Assembly (NCBI GenBank): GCA_002633005.1
Contig: NMRA01000259.1
Span: 357,840-421,839, forward strand
DNA: 64,000 nt
Source of the DNA: Phoronis australis
Taxonomy: Eukaryota; Phoronida; Phoronidae
Reading direction: 5' to 3'
The position numbers were made by a program, and so were the translations under genes. The notes under the pieces were generated by a model. It saw only the letters and a list, made by a program, of their open reading frames with translations, was not told the DNA's origin and made no database searches. Positions 1 to 11,555 of the stretch are shown piece by piece (within the stretch, counting starts at the first letter, position 1; each line of letters begins with the position of its first letter).

Positions 1-1430
1 TCGAATATTGGTTTAATATTCTGTTTTGATAAACAACGAATTTGTTGGTTGCTTGATTATATGTGCGTTTATTCTACGACTATCGACTGACTTGTAGATT
101 AGTTTTGACAGTTAGAAGCTCAACTTTGAAGTGTTTTGTGAGAATGCATGACGCTTAATTCAATGAACTTAAATGCAAGCTGAAATTGGGAAGATCTAAA
201 TCATCATCTTCCCAAAATTAAGAAGTATATCAGACGATTTTTCAAATCTAGAATCTTTCTCAAAGATATTGACGCAATTCGGATATTCATTCTGGGCGTC
301 TTAAAATGTACTCATGCATTGTTTATTTACTTAGAGACAAGACTGGTGGTGACGCTGACATCGAAGCATCTGTTACAAAAACAAGGCGAAAGGGCAAATG
401 AACAGCAAAAATACACTGTAAGCAATAAAGGTACTAAAAGTATATGGAATGCTTCCTCTTGTCATGTTGTAGGGTGATTGCCAAAGTAAAGAGAGTTTTG
501 GAGCTGTTTTTGTTTTTTGGTTGACTCTCGAAGGCTATCTCATATACAGAGCATTGAACGCAGAGGCAACGTCTGAATTAGAATAGGTCTGTGTAACAAG
601 TGGTTCCTGCCACTACAAGAAATGGACACTGCAATGCAACGATTGATCCACATTTCAGCGTCTTCTTACATAGTACATGTGCTTACGGCGAGCTATTATT
701 GCCGCTGCACAGGTAACATTGCTGTTCAATTGACACACAGGCGTGGAATTTTCGCAAGACCAGAACCATTTCTAGGGTCCGTTTCATGAAAACAGACTTA
801 AAATTAAAAACTTGTAGTTTGTCTTACTTTCCAATTTCATATCTGCTGGGAATGGATTAGTCTTGTAATTACGGTCGCATCACGTACTTTTAAATAAGGT
901 ATAGAAATTACCCCCAACATCTTGTATATGATTTCTGAGAGACCGTTAGGAGAGTTTCTCGAGTGAGTTTTGATTATTGGGGACAAGTATATCAGCACAA
1001 GAGTAATATAAATCTTAAATTGTATTAGTAAGTTCAGTCACGGCTCTACAATTAATCATTTTACAGAAGATACCAGATGGATGTCTTAATTACAAGCGAT
1101 AACATAAGCATTTAAAAATACCCAATATTTAACTGAGTATCGCATACAAAATGGCACAAGTTTCTGTAGTACCAAATGCATATATAGTACTAAAATGGGT
1201 ATTGGCCGAATGCCTACTAAGTGGGTCGAGGAAAACTGAATACTCAATAATAAATACCAAATGGATACAAACTGACGAATGGGAAAATATCATATAAAGT
1301 ACCAAGTGAATACACCAAACATCCAACTGGGCTACAGTGTATAACAACATGGCAAAGCAGATTCCGGACAAGCTGAATGAGCAGACCAAGTAGAGTGATA
1401 AAAAGAGATCTTGTAATGAACGTGGTGTTG
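1..1430. other. Intergenic, no gene seen
   Basis: AT-rich sequence with only short open frames and no frame with recognisable protein character or convincing paired splice sites. The part around 1100-1350 is a run of ACCAAATG/TACTAAATG-like short words but not a clean tandem array. Confidence 0.5.
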
Positions 1431-1439
1431 TGGCTCATT

Positions 1440-2130
1440 TTGTGCCCATTGTCGTGAGAGCTGTGTATAATGCATGTATAAAGGAAAGAAAAGTTGGTTT
1501 ATCTTGTGGCCCCTGAAGACGAAAGTTCTGGGTTGTACGAATTCTGAGCCTGTTCAAACTGAAGTCTGTACTTCGTTCAGAATTTCTTCTGGAAGATCGT
1601 GGGTGTTCAGGGTACAAACACTTACTGTTTGGGTGAAAACCGAGACCAAATTCTCTTCGGTGAACATAACATATGATTTGACTCTATGACTGGTCGTGCT
1701 CAGTCACAAATTTGTCTATCCTGGCTAGTATACGATCCCGTACTGTGCCACTCGCTTGGATTTATGCTGTATTCTCTAGCATCTCAGATGTTCTTTAGCA
1801 TGACTGACTAAAGCCACTAAGCTTTTGTGATCGCACTTTTTTGATAATAATAACAATATTTGACGAAAATTCCCTAAACGAGCAGAAGCGGCCTTTGTTC
1901 CTTATTTTGTTTAAATCGCATAATAGCAATTCTTATAAATTCAAAACTTCAAAGGGATTTATTGACTTTTAGTTGACCTGAATTTGTAAAATAAATGATA
2001 ATAAAAGAAAACAAAGGGTTACATGTACAGTTTTTCTAAATATCCTCAAACCTAATGCCAAATGACTCATTGGGCAAACGTCGTTGGTTTCAGTTTTGAT
2101 ACTGATCGCGTAATGTATCCATACAGAGCC
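1440..2130 (+). repeat. Dispersed repeat, copy A
   Basis: This segment matches 8575-9355. From about 1500 to 1925 the match is in the same orientation (shared words include GGGTGTTCAGGGTA and TTTGGGTGAAAACCG). From about 1927 to 2120 it matches copy B in the opposite orientation (shared CTGATCGCG end and CAAACCTAAT word). No coding capacity is apparent. It is an unclassified old interspersed repeat; the coordinates are approximate limits of visible similarity. Confidence 0.7.
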
Positions 2131-2199
2131 ACTGTTTCCCGTGCTGCGTATGCGATTATGCTCAATAATAACGATAGATAACAAAAATGATCACAAGCT

Positions 2200-4520
2200 C
2201 AACAGCATTATTATTAATATTCATATAATCAATTACAATTTTAACAATAAATACACAAGTTATCAAACATCGCGACAGGTTTTCCAACACTTGGGATATA
2301 CGGTGGTGCCAAGGTGAGGCGACGAGTGTTCAATGGATGGCTTCGGATTTATGTGTTTTGTGAATGAGACGTTAAGGTTCCGTAGACCAAGGAAGAAGTA
2401 TTGATTCCCAATAGAGACCCAAGACGTAATACATGACGATATCTCATGAACTCTAGGGTGTTCTTGAGTTTTCGTAAGATTCTTGCGTCTACAGAACGCA
2501 GCCCTGCATAAGATGTCACATTGCTTGATGTGTAGTGTGATTTTTTGGCTACAACAACTTATTCACCATGACACTGTGGGTAATACAGAAGTTGCTCAGG
2601 TGATGATATTCTTTTATACACACGGCATCACTCATTAACCAATTTCTTTACAAGTAAAATGAAGTAGAAAACGTCAAATAGGCAGAACATGAGTAAATTA
2701 ATGGAAATCATTGACAATCTTTTAAGAACGACATGGACATTTACGCTTACAGGGAATAATCACCTGTGTGAGTTATTAGAGACACTTAGCAGGATGACTC
2801 CGTATGTGAACACTTGAACAAAGTCTTTTTTTTTTAAAAAACAAATTTTCAGAAATAAGTGCATGGTCGTAAATAGGGTCATGAGCGCTAAATCTTGTTC
2901 CGCACATAAAGTTGTCATAAATTTCAAAGTATGAAATAACTAAAAATAGAAATAAGCACAGAAAAAGGTAAAATCTGATATGACATGAAAACGTAAGAGA
3001 TCACTACCAGGGGTATAAAAATTGCATAACGAATGCATCCCATTATCACCCATCAGGTTGGCATTGTATGACAATGCATGTGACGTCACACAACAATCGT
3101 ACTTATTCTGCGGACTAGTGTCAACGTTTTATGCAACCCCAAGAAGGAATAAAATCTGTTCTTATTTTTTCAGTTTAAGATTTATTCGTAGGAAATATTT
3201 AATATCAGGAAACCATACTGGAAGCACAGAAACATTCACATTTAAAACAATACGACACCTATTGGTTCACGGCATGAACACAATCACCCATCACAGTCAG
3301 TCAAGAGACATTCCATCACAAACTCATTAGACCCTTTTGGTTTCAAGAAGCCGAATCAACCACTCTCGGGAGTTGGTTCTCAGACAATACGATTTCGGAT
3401 CCCAGTTAAATTAATTTAGCTCAACAAAACAGTGGACTATTAAGACTAAAACTCATACAGTATGGTGAAGTGACTGTAGACACATGTCAAATGTGCAGAA
3501 GGTAATACATGAAATAACCTATGAAGGAACAAGTCAAGTTTATAAGGTTATTAAGGTTAGGTAAGGAATACCGATCCATGTTGGCCTAAGAACCATTGGT
3601 GAACTAGGTAAGGACAATGCAATCATTTTATAACTACCTTAAAGCTATTTCACAAAGCATAACTATTGCTACCAAGAGAGATTTCCAAAAGAGTTCCTGC
3701 CAGGAAAAATCCCACGTGGATGCTGTCTTGATCGTTTAGCATGTCAATAAATGTGGAAAATTGTGCCGCGAGGTATCAATATTTTCTTTTTGTTTTAACA
3801 GTTCAAGTTGATTGGCTGACAACACTCTTCTCTTCTAGAAGCCAAGCTGTCGACAAAATGAACTTTCCTCTACACTATACCTTAAAACATGACTAAATGA
3901 GGCTCGTGGGGGTACCTTTAGGGATGTAAAGTCACTTAAATTAATTGACTGCTGACCACTTCTGAAAATATGGGGGGTGCTTTTTTGGAAATACCCAGTA
4001 TGGCCAACTTCAGCACTAAAGAGAACATTCATAAAACTTAAGTTAACATGAGATTTGTTCAGTTTGAAAATAATACAATGTAGAATACGATGAAATATAC
4101 AACAACTTAGATACAACAACAAGCCAGAAGAATGAGGAGACATTTTCAAGAGGGGATCTGTATCTCTACAATATACATACGACAAGGAAATATCATGATT
4201 TAGTAAAATTGATACTCTGATGATAAATTGGCAGTAAACCCTACTTCTTTTGTCAAAAGGAGGCAGCGATTTAGGGACAGTGAGTCGCACAAAACCATGA
4301 ATCCTGGTAACTCACTGTGAGATAAGAACCATGTTTTACAGATAACCTGCTAATTAGCCGTCAAACCTTTGGTGACGTCACAGCAGCAAAGATGGTTTTA
4401 ATTATACAATCTTCATATCCCAATTTCAAGGTCAAAAACCTGTGTGCTGACGTTTGTTTTCCAACTGGCTAGTGAATCAAAGCAAGCAAAGAAGCACAAC
4501 TGCGAGGATTGTAGAGTCGT
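2200..4520. other. Intergenic, no gene seen
   Basis: I see no convincing exon or repeat here. Open frames at 3022-3330 (+) and 3835-4290 (-) have no recognisable motif. A poly(T)/poly(A) run lies at about 2826-2842. Confidence 0.4.
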
Positions 4521-4527
4521 GAGTGCA

Positions 4528-4641
4528 CTAAAGTCCTCCCCTTTTGATGCGTTCCAGCCTCTTTTTCAAATCAGCCATGTCGACAGCTACAGAGGGCTTA
4601 TCTGAAGCCTCTGCCTGGGGACCTCCAGAGCTAAACACTGG
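4528..4641 (-). CDS. Probable terminal coding exon, short coiled/charged C-terminus
   Basis: On the minus strand a pyrimidine-rich tract ending in CTAG at 4642 opens a frame of 37 codons that ends in TAG at 4530-4528. The end of the peptide is strongly helical and basic, with the motif DLKKRLERIKRGGL. That pattern resembles the MIT-interacting motif (MIM1) with which ESCRT-III-type proteins end, but the resemblance is weak and the family is not identified. I could not find the upstream exons with confidence; they should lie at higher coordinates on the same strand. The motif also fits a generic coiled-coil tail. The exon call rests on a good acceptor, non-random composition and a clean stop. 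Confidence 0.4.
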   Translation of the reverse strand, partial: PVFSSGGPQAEASDKPSVAVDMADLKKRLERIKRGGL

Positions 4642-4649
4642 CTAGAAAA

Positions 4650-5725
4650 AATAATCACACCGTTTCAGCAGCAAAGTGCAATCATCAATACTACAATACA
4701 TTTTTAGTCGTGAACAGAAGCATCTCATTCAAGCAATTACCACAAAATTCGACTGAAACATACCCTCACTTTGAAAATGACAATTTGTTCCATCAAAGAA
4801 AAAGAGCATCGCAGAGCGTTGAAATGCACCCATAAATACACCGCAAGCGGCGTACTTTTAGCGTTGTTTATTAGTATCATAAAAACGGTCACTAGATGAC
4901 GCAAAAACGTCCAATCCATCCGAAAACGTGAATATGTCATCGCTTCTTTAATAGAAAGCTTTTTATCAAATTTCATGAAAATCTGTCAAGGAACTTCAGA
5001 GAAACCAAGGAAAACAGGAAAAATGAAATTGCCACTAGGGGGCATAGCTTTCGTTGGATCCGCCTGAAAGTCATCGTTGTCAGTAGTTAGCTTCGTACAA
5101 GTACACTTACTGAATTTCTTAAAATCCTGCAGTGGATTAAAGAGATACAGCTATGGGGGCAAAACAGAACAAAACTACCACTAGGAGGCGCCACAGTAGT
5201 TGAAGTCGTCATCGTCAACCCGTCTTCACAACTATCCATCGTAGAACGTCAAGGCCTGTTTACGAACTCCCAAATGTTAGCCAAAGTATTTCCCGAAGCA
5301 GGGTTTGCATTGTTTTCAATACATCAATACTGCCTTGTGGGTTGATTTTGCGTATGAGTACTTTGGATGCATTTGACTGTTATCGAGTTTCACGGCATTT
5401 AATTCCAATACATTGTTGGCAAAAAATTCGGGAGCTAAAAAAACACAGCAGGAGACAACGCTACAGCGCATTTAACTCAGCGCATATGTTGCAAGTTCCC
5501 CTTCCAGTACTTACGGTATTGAAAATACGGTTAAATGTGCTTTACCAGTTTCTACATTGTCTAATTTTATAGGGGTTTCCACACGTGTCAATTTATTTCG
5601 AGAACAAAGAAATTACAACTCGGGCTTCACTCGATAAATACAGAGAATCATGTCCTATCAAAGCAGCGTCCCCTGTCGTAAACTGATACGTCTTTTTAAA
5701 ATTTTGAGTTTTCGCATGTCGTCAC
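4650..5725. other. Intergenic or intronic, no exon resolved
   Basis: This may hold upstream exons of the minus-strand exon at 4528-4641, but none has a clear pair of splice sites. Two short stretches share the words CACTAGGGGGC (about 5032) and CACTAGGAGGC (about 5178), so part may be repeat. Confidence 0.3.
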
Positions 5726-5732
5726 TAATTGA

Positions 5733-5767
5733 GCACGTCATCAACGACTCGTTCAATCGGTGACGTA
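5733..5767 (+). promoter_or_regulatory. Paired CRE/ATF-like sites upstream of the intronless gene
   Basis: CACGTCATC (5735-5743) carries the TGACG core on the minus strand and TGACGTAC (5761-5768) carries it on the plus strand, 40-70 bases before the ATG at 5805. They could be a proximal promoter element. This is inference from motif and position only. Confidence 0.25.
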
Positions 5768-5804
5768 CTTTATGCAGTGAGTTTTCCATCGTGCAGTGTA
5801 CGAA

Positions 5805-7019
5805 ATGGTCCCGCAGACATTGTTCGCGGTGTCTGTCGGTTGCTGGACTTTTTTACACGAGATAATGTTCTCGTTTTATGACATACTTGAGCAAATCCTG
5901 GAAGTAGTTTGGATGTTGATATTAACTTCCGTGGTGATCCAAAGACTGGTATCTATTGCTGCGGAAGTTCTAGTAGATGATGTGGAAGTAGAAAATTGTG
6001 CGCCTAAAGAAGAAAGTAAAGGTTTTGACCTTCACACAAAGAAGTGCAAAGTTAGTGAGGAAGAGGTGTATACTGAGAATCGTAGAAATGACGAGAAAGA
6101 AAGCGTAACGCCGCTCCTTCCTCAAAAGGACAAGCGAGACGTCGAGGAATTCGTCGACTCTGTACTGAGATCAATTGTAGCTGAGGAGCTGAGGAGAGCT
6201 CAAAATGAAACCGGCGACATTCGCAACGAGGCAAAGTGTGGATTGGATGACGGCGATGTTAACGAATTTGTCGACACCTTGCTGCGAGCAATTGTTGCTG
6301 AGGAAGAACAGCAAGCTGAATACAAAAACAACGACATTCGTAACGAGCAAAATTGTGACGCAGATGACGGTGATGTCAACGATTTTGTCGACTCTCTATT
6401 GAGAAAAATAATGGCCGAGGATGTGTCTAGAGCCACCGACCTCCATACTGAGATGAAAGGTGACTTTTGTGACCCAGAAAACCTACCGGAGGACAAACGC
6501 GATGTGAAGGAAGCCGTACATACAGTACAGTTGGCGATGTCTAACGAGACGCGTCTTCTGCAATGCTCAGACAAAGAAGCCGAAACTTGCGGCAAAAAGC
6601 TTTGGGACAACAAAGAAAATCTTGGAGACTTGGAGCAAAATATAGAAGCGCTAAACAGTGTGCAGTCATCTGTAAGAGGGCACAAGAAAGCAGGCGACAG
6701 ACAACACCCAACTCAAGTCGAGAAGCAGTTTAAAAAAGTCAGTTTGGCCGAGGGTGACATTGTCTGGCCGGAAATGAAGCGGGGTGTCATTGCTTCCCCT
6801 GGGCCTGTCCCAGCACCATCCCCTAAGTCAGAGAATGTTCCTGTGGAACCATGCACAAGCACGTGCTACAAAAAGACAGACGGGGTTTTTAGAAGACTCA
6901 GGCGGCGATTGAGAAAACGACGTTCATCTATCGTATCGAGCGATAATCTACCGAGTAACAACCGTCCGTCGCGAGGAAGTATTTGGCTTTGCTGCTGGGC
7001 CTGTCACAAGAATGATTGA
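5805..7019 (+). CDS. Intronless gene: 404-aa protein with N-terminal hydrophobic segment and 39-aa repeats
   Basis: Single uninterrupted frame. The first ATG (5805) has a good context (G at -3, G at +4) and an in-frame TGA lies just upstream at 5778, so the start is well set. Residues about 3-57 are hydrophobic with a probable membrane helix near residues 33-52 (core VVWMLILTSVVIQRL). Residues about 110-245 hold three clear repeats and one decayed repeat, each beginning KRDV or GDV and containing a D-V-x-x-F-V-D-x-x-L-R-x-I-x-A-E-E pattern; the spacing is 39, 39 and 43 residues. Between them lies an acidic linker containing DIRNE. The C-terminal region has a proline-rich part (about 328-342), a basic run RRLRRRLRKRR (about 365-377) and a final cysteine/tryptophan-rich SIWLCCWACHKND. 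I do not recognise the family. Inference: a membrane-anchored protein with amphipathic repeat helices facing the cytosol. A poly(A) signal follows at 7067. Long open frame and repeat conservation argue for a real gene; a retroposed copy of a spliced gene is an alternative. Confidence 0.8.
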   Translation: MVPQTLFAVSVGCWTFLHEIMFSFYDILEQILEVVWMLILTSVVIQRLVSIAAEVLVDDVEVENCAPKEESKGFDLHTKKCKVSEEEVYTENRRNDEKESVTPLLPQKDKRDVEEFVDSVLRSIVAEELRRAQNETGDIRNEAKCGLDDGDVNEFVDTLLRAIVAEEEQQAEYKNNDIRNEQNCDADDGDVNDFVDSLLRKIMAEDVSRATDLHTEMKGDFCDPENLPEDKRDVKEAVHTVQLAMSNETRLLQCSDKEAETCGKKLWDNKENLGDLEQNIEALNSVQSSVRGHKKAGDRQHPTQVEKQFKKVSLAEGDIVWPEMKRGVIASPGPVPAPSPKSENVPVEPCTSTCYKKTDGVFRRLRRRLRKRRSSIVSSDNLPSNNRPSRGSIWLCCWACHKND

Positions 7020-7066
7020 CTGAACACAGTGGAGTGATTCCATGAAAAAAATTTTTCTTTATGTAT

Positions 7067-7072
7067 AATAAA
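7067..7072 (+). terminator. Poly(A) signal AATAAA
   Basis: A canonical AATAAA lies 48 bases after the stop codon of the intronless gene. A second AATAAA occurs at about 7134, so alternative 3' ends are possible. Confidence 0.55.
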
Positions 7073-7139
7073 CTAGGTAATACTTGTTTGTGAGCGATAA
7101 AAGCGTGCCGACTTGTTATACTCGTGGATATACTAATAA

Positions 7140-8570
7140 AATGTGCGTGGAATCCATAGTAATTGTCACTATGAACAAAACTAATTATCCGTATTGAAAT
7201 CCCTACTGGTTATTCCTTTGAATCTTAGAATGCGTATGCGAGGATTAGGAGTGACTCCATATAAAAAACAACAGGTAGACTCCATACCTAAAATAGCAGA
7301 TTTCTGTTAGACTGAGCACATGTGTTTGGTTTCGTGAGATGTACAAAAAATTCTTTTTTATAAGAATTTTCAACCATTATTTCTCTTTCTATGACATGTA
7401 CCTCCATTTTGCAACAAAATTGGGCTCCGAATTAAATATGTTTTAATACATTTTACTAGCATGTATAGCTAGAAGATAACAAATGAGTGACACAGTTTTA
7501 AAGGAGTATGATGTAATAATTTAATGGAATAACTTTCAAAATTCATTTTCAAATTTGTATCCTTTGATTGATTTTGTGTGGCAAAACGACTATTTTGCAG
7601 GTTTCACTGAAGCTATTTTCGGCCACATTGGCACTCTGTAGAAGCCATATTTCCCCTTTTCAAGAACTGGTCTTATAAAAATTTGTTTAGTCATACTTTA
7701 CCTCTTCATAATCTAAAATAAAAATTTTGCCTCTACCGTAGTTTTGCTTACAATCCATTACACTAACTAAACGTCGTCCTACTTGCCTGTTCCCAGATGC
7801 CTCAACCACCAATATGAGGCCTCTTTAAACATGTAGTTTGCAAAAAGAATGTATTTTAGAGAAAAATCAGACGGCACTACCAATTACCATTCTTTCAAAA
7901 TTACACTGATGTTTATTACTTATCAAAAAATTATGAACATAAATAGTGACTGATATGCGCGCTTCGTCTGATGATAGATGGCGTCGCTGCTTGTTTACTT
8001 GGAGACTGTGAATGCGACTTGAAGTCGAATCTGCCATACTCGTGTTTTTTTTCTTCGTTGTAAGTGCCAGTGGCATAGGATGGTAGGCACCTAAGGGGTT
8101 ATAGCTCTCTGTTCGGTGCAAAAAAAATCTTTGACTCGGTCAAAACTCATTGTAATTTTGAGTTCGTATTGAAATGTCCCTGCAGGCTGCTACGAGTCTA
8201 CAGACCGGTCGCCGGACACCCCAACGTTGAGTATTTCTGAATAAGCAATTCATGAAAGACAATTTTCTTAATGACTCAGTTCATGACAGATATTAGGGAA
8301 ACACAGTTTATAAAACGGTCTGGACTTCATACCGATTCTGTACCGTAGCAAGGGGGGTGAGATGCAGCCGGGTGCCTGCCGAAAGGGGAGGGGTGCTAAA
8401 CAGGTGTCGTTCAATGAGTGCACAAGGCACCTGATAACTGAGGATTACAAATTGCACAGCTACCAATCTGGGATGGGGGTCGCCACTCAGTGAGGTGTCG
8501 ACGGGGGCTGATTACGGTCATTTCACCTCAAATACAAACTACAATTAACTACGATAAAATACGTGTGTAT
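7140..8570. other. Intergenic, no gene seen
   Basis: No recognisable gene. The G-rich stretch at about 8340-8510 (GTAGCAAGGGGGGTG and following) looks like a degraded MITE but has no visible partner end in this window. Confidence 0.4.
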
Positions 8571-8574
8571 AGGA

Positions 8575-9355
8575 AGAACTGGGGAAACCAATTTGGGTCA
8601 TTTAAGACCAACTGGGACACAGTTGATCTTGTGCTTCTTGAAATCGAGGGTTCCGGGTGGTACCAATTCTGAACCTTTCCAAACAGAGCCAATATCGACC
8701 GTGAAATATTGTAGTCAATACCTCGTTCAGAATATCTTCTGAAAAGTCTTGGGTGTTCAGGGTAAAGACACTTTTTGCTTGGGTGAAAACCGGGACCAAA
8801 TTCTCCTCGGCATGATTTTACTCCACGACTGATCCTGCTGACTCACAAATTTACCTATCCTGTCTAGTGCGAGTCCATACGTTCTCTGCCACTGCCCTTG
8901 ATTTATGCGGTACTTTCCAGCATCTCAAATGTTGTGAAGTGTCTTTAGCATGACTGAATAAAGTTTTTGTAATCGCACTTGTCTGATGAAAATTCTTTAA
9001 ACCAGTAGAAATGGCCTTAGTTTCTCATTTTGTCTTTAAGAACATGATAGCCTCAGAACCAGTTTTTACAAATAACAATTCTTACAAATTCAAAAAACCT
9101 GCTTTAGATTGTTATGAAAATCAAGTCTAAGGTCTTTCAAATGTAAACAAGTTTTTTACTGGATATATTACGCGATCAGTATCAAAACTGAACCCGTTGA
9201 CTTGCGCAATGAGTAAGTTGGTATTAGGTTTGAGGATATTTACAAAAATTGTACATGTAATCATTTGTTTTCTTCTATTACCATTTATTTGACAATTTCA
9301 GGTCAACTGAATGGAAATAAAACCCTTTGAAGTTTGAATTTGTAAGAATTTTTCT
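8575..9355 (+). repeat. Dispersed repeat, copy B, with internally inverted end
   Basis: About 8575-9080 matches 1440-1925 in the same orientation. About 9170-9350 matches 1927-2120 in the opposite orientation. A short direct match to the AATTCTTA(C/T)AAATTCAAAA segment also occurs at 9072-9095, so the distal part is present both directly (short) and inverted (long). No coding capacity seen. Confidence 0.7.
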
Positions 9356-9359
9356 CATT

Positions 9360-11554
9360 ACTTAAATGTGTTTTGTCCTACATATTTCCATATAGAAAAC
9401 TAGTTTGACTCTTGACATGGTTGCCGGTTGCATGACCCCAATAGACAACTGTTACGCTCACAGGTTTTGTACGCAAGTGAGCGAAAAAGAGTACACTGTT
9501 CACCCCACTGTGAGTATCCAGCGAATTCATTGACTCATCAAAGGTTTGATGGCGCCGCCATAAATTGTGCAACATCCGTAACTGCAAATGTGACTAACGA
9601 AATAAATATGGAACCAAATGCCGTGTTTTTGTTTACGTGTTTTTGCTAAATTAGATTTACTTGAGTTGAGGAAAATTTGACGAAACTATGAACTGATTAA
9701 AGTTGAAGACGCCTCTGTCAGCGTACGATTTAAAAGCTGGCTGTATTGGTGGAAGGGAATCTTTTTTGACGTTCTCAAGACTTGGCTCTTCGTTTTGGTA
9801 GTAATTCCGTCTGAAATAGAGTGAAGACAATAAATTCATAACTTGTAATTCACAGCTTCCTTAGAAGAATCAGCACGTGTATGCAGTACATTTGTGGTGG
9901 TCGATGGTGAACGTGACCCACCAAATTCAAACAAAAAACAAGGCAAGGGAAAAATACAAACGTCATCTATCAAATCCCGTGTGTGGATATGCTAGATCTG
10001 TATCCGTGAAACATTTATCTCGCTGGAAACCAGCTGAAAATTGATAAACACGAGAAGTGATATAGAGTAGGAAACAGGAGAACATCATAGGCCGAAAGAA
10101 CGTGAACTTCAGTGGAATAACATCCGAATTCTTGACAGTGATACAGGTTGGGCACAAAATGAACGACTGAACCTTGTAAATGAAGATACGAGACAGTCAG
10201 TTGAATATGCTGCCAAGCGACCCCACCGCCCGGGTCTAATCTTTGTACTCGAAATAGCGAATTTCAAATTCGTGTTAATATTTCCCATTCTAATATCATG
10301 CGAACTGAAGATAAATGTCTCTTATTCTGTGCTTGAATTCATTATAGTTTACGTAGATGGCTGTCTAATCCTAGTTTTCACTTCATCACCCCGGCATTAA
10401 AGTTATAAGTTCGAGTCTGAACTCGAAATCTCGAGTTTCTACCCGAGTTTGGATCATTAAGTGCGAACTTGGATTAGACTAGCGAAAATCCACATCACGG
10501 AATAGTAGACAACTATCTCAAATTTGGAAAATGACAAATAGTTTTGAGTTCGATATCGACTACGCAGATAAGACCCTGGATGGACCATGGGCTGCGTTGC
10601 ACACACAGCATGACATTAGCTTGCACCTGCGTCGAAAAATCTTATGGAGTGGACTCACTGAACTGAATACCACAATTCAACACACCAACCTTAACGACCA
10701 CTCACTTCAGTGGCCGCCATTTAACTCACGTAACTTCGCGAGGTCTTGCGAGATAAGTTTTTCAAGTAAGGAACTAGATCTAAGCAAAGCTCTTTGGCTA
10801 CGCTTGTCGGGAAGATAATGCTCTTGACGGATCACTCAACATGGGGGTGAGAGTGAGAGACTGACAACAGAAAGGTCTACAGTTCAAATTCCCCTATGCC
10901 AAAACATTCCAATTTATTTAGTGCTCATCATAGACTACCATGTGTGCACCACATACCCGCATTGGCCATACTACTAAGTACCGGAAACCCGCACGGCAAT
11001 CGCGCCTGATGTAAATACTAAGGCCACATTTCTAGACCAGCATACCAGGGGCCTGCTTCTCGAAGGGATCAATTGGATTTTTGTGTTTTAAATTCGAATA
11101 GCTAAAAGTTGGCTGCATGTCTTTTGCCTTTCTCTGAACGTTTTGTCTCCTAGAAAAGACGTTATCAAGACTAATCTCATTGGCCACCGCCATTATTGTC
11201 ATGGATCGTGGCGTCACCTAGCGGGGGTGTGTGCCGCGACGAAGTACGCGAGGCGTCGACTTTTAAAGCCGATTTCATTTTGACAACTTCAAATTTTTGA
11301 AATGACTTCGTTTAAAACATTGGGAATATAAAATATGAGCACCTAGGCAAAATAATTAGAGTAAATCAAGAAAAAAATCAGGCAGGGAAGCTAACGTAAG
11401 TTACGAGAAATACATTATAAGCCAGAGGGTGACTCAATATTCAGTAGTGACCAGGTAAAAGTACACGATTGACGAATGGGCATGTGCAGAACGTGAAGGA
11501 TTTTGTTCTGGGGGTCAGGAAGTAATAAACATAAGACAGGTCTGCTGAGGGTAG
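9360..11554 (+). repeat. 2.2-kb tandem duplication, first copy (2195 bp)
   Basis: This block is repeated almost base for base at 11556-13753. Both copies begin ACTTAAATGTGTTTTGTCC and end CTGCTGAGGGTAG. Differences are scattered substitutions and small indels. An open frame at 10531-10818 starts ATGACAAATAG and ends early relative to the second copy because of a 4-base indel, so it is not clearly a gene. The block contains a foldback MITE (10231-10576). Confidence 0.95.
10231..10576. mobile_element. Foldback MITE with CGGGTCTAATCTTTGTACTCG end (copy in duplicate 1)
   Basis: The left end CGGGTCTAATCTTTGTACTCG is shared with elements at 59946 and 61016. The interior is rich in TCGA words (AACTCGAAATCTCGAGTTT). 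The right end (AGATAAGACCC) is a degraded inverted copy of the left end. Non-autonomous; no coding capacity. Confidence 0.65.
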
Positions 11555-11555
11555 N
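11555..11555. other. Single ambiguous base at the duplication junction
   Basis: The only isolated N in the window sits exactly between the two 2.2-kb copies. It looks like a contig join. Confidence 0.9.

Noticed and set aside
5796-5804. Upstream extension of the 404-residue gene
   Set aside because: The longer frame begins at GTG; the first ATG is 5805 and is preceded by an in-frame stop at 5778.
6200-6685. 161-codon minus-strand frame
   Set aside because: Antisense shadow of the repeat region of the 5805-7019 gene.
11032-11217. 61-codon frame repeated at 13231-13416
   Set aside because: Conserved only because the whole 2.2-kb block is duplicated; no domain or start support.
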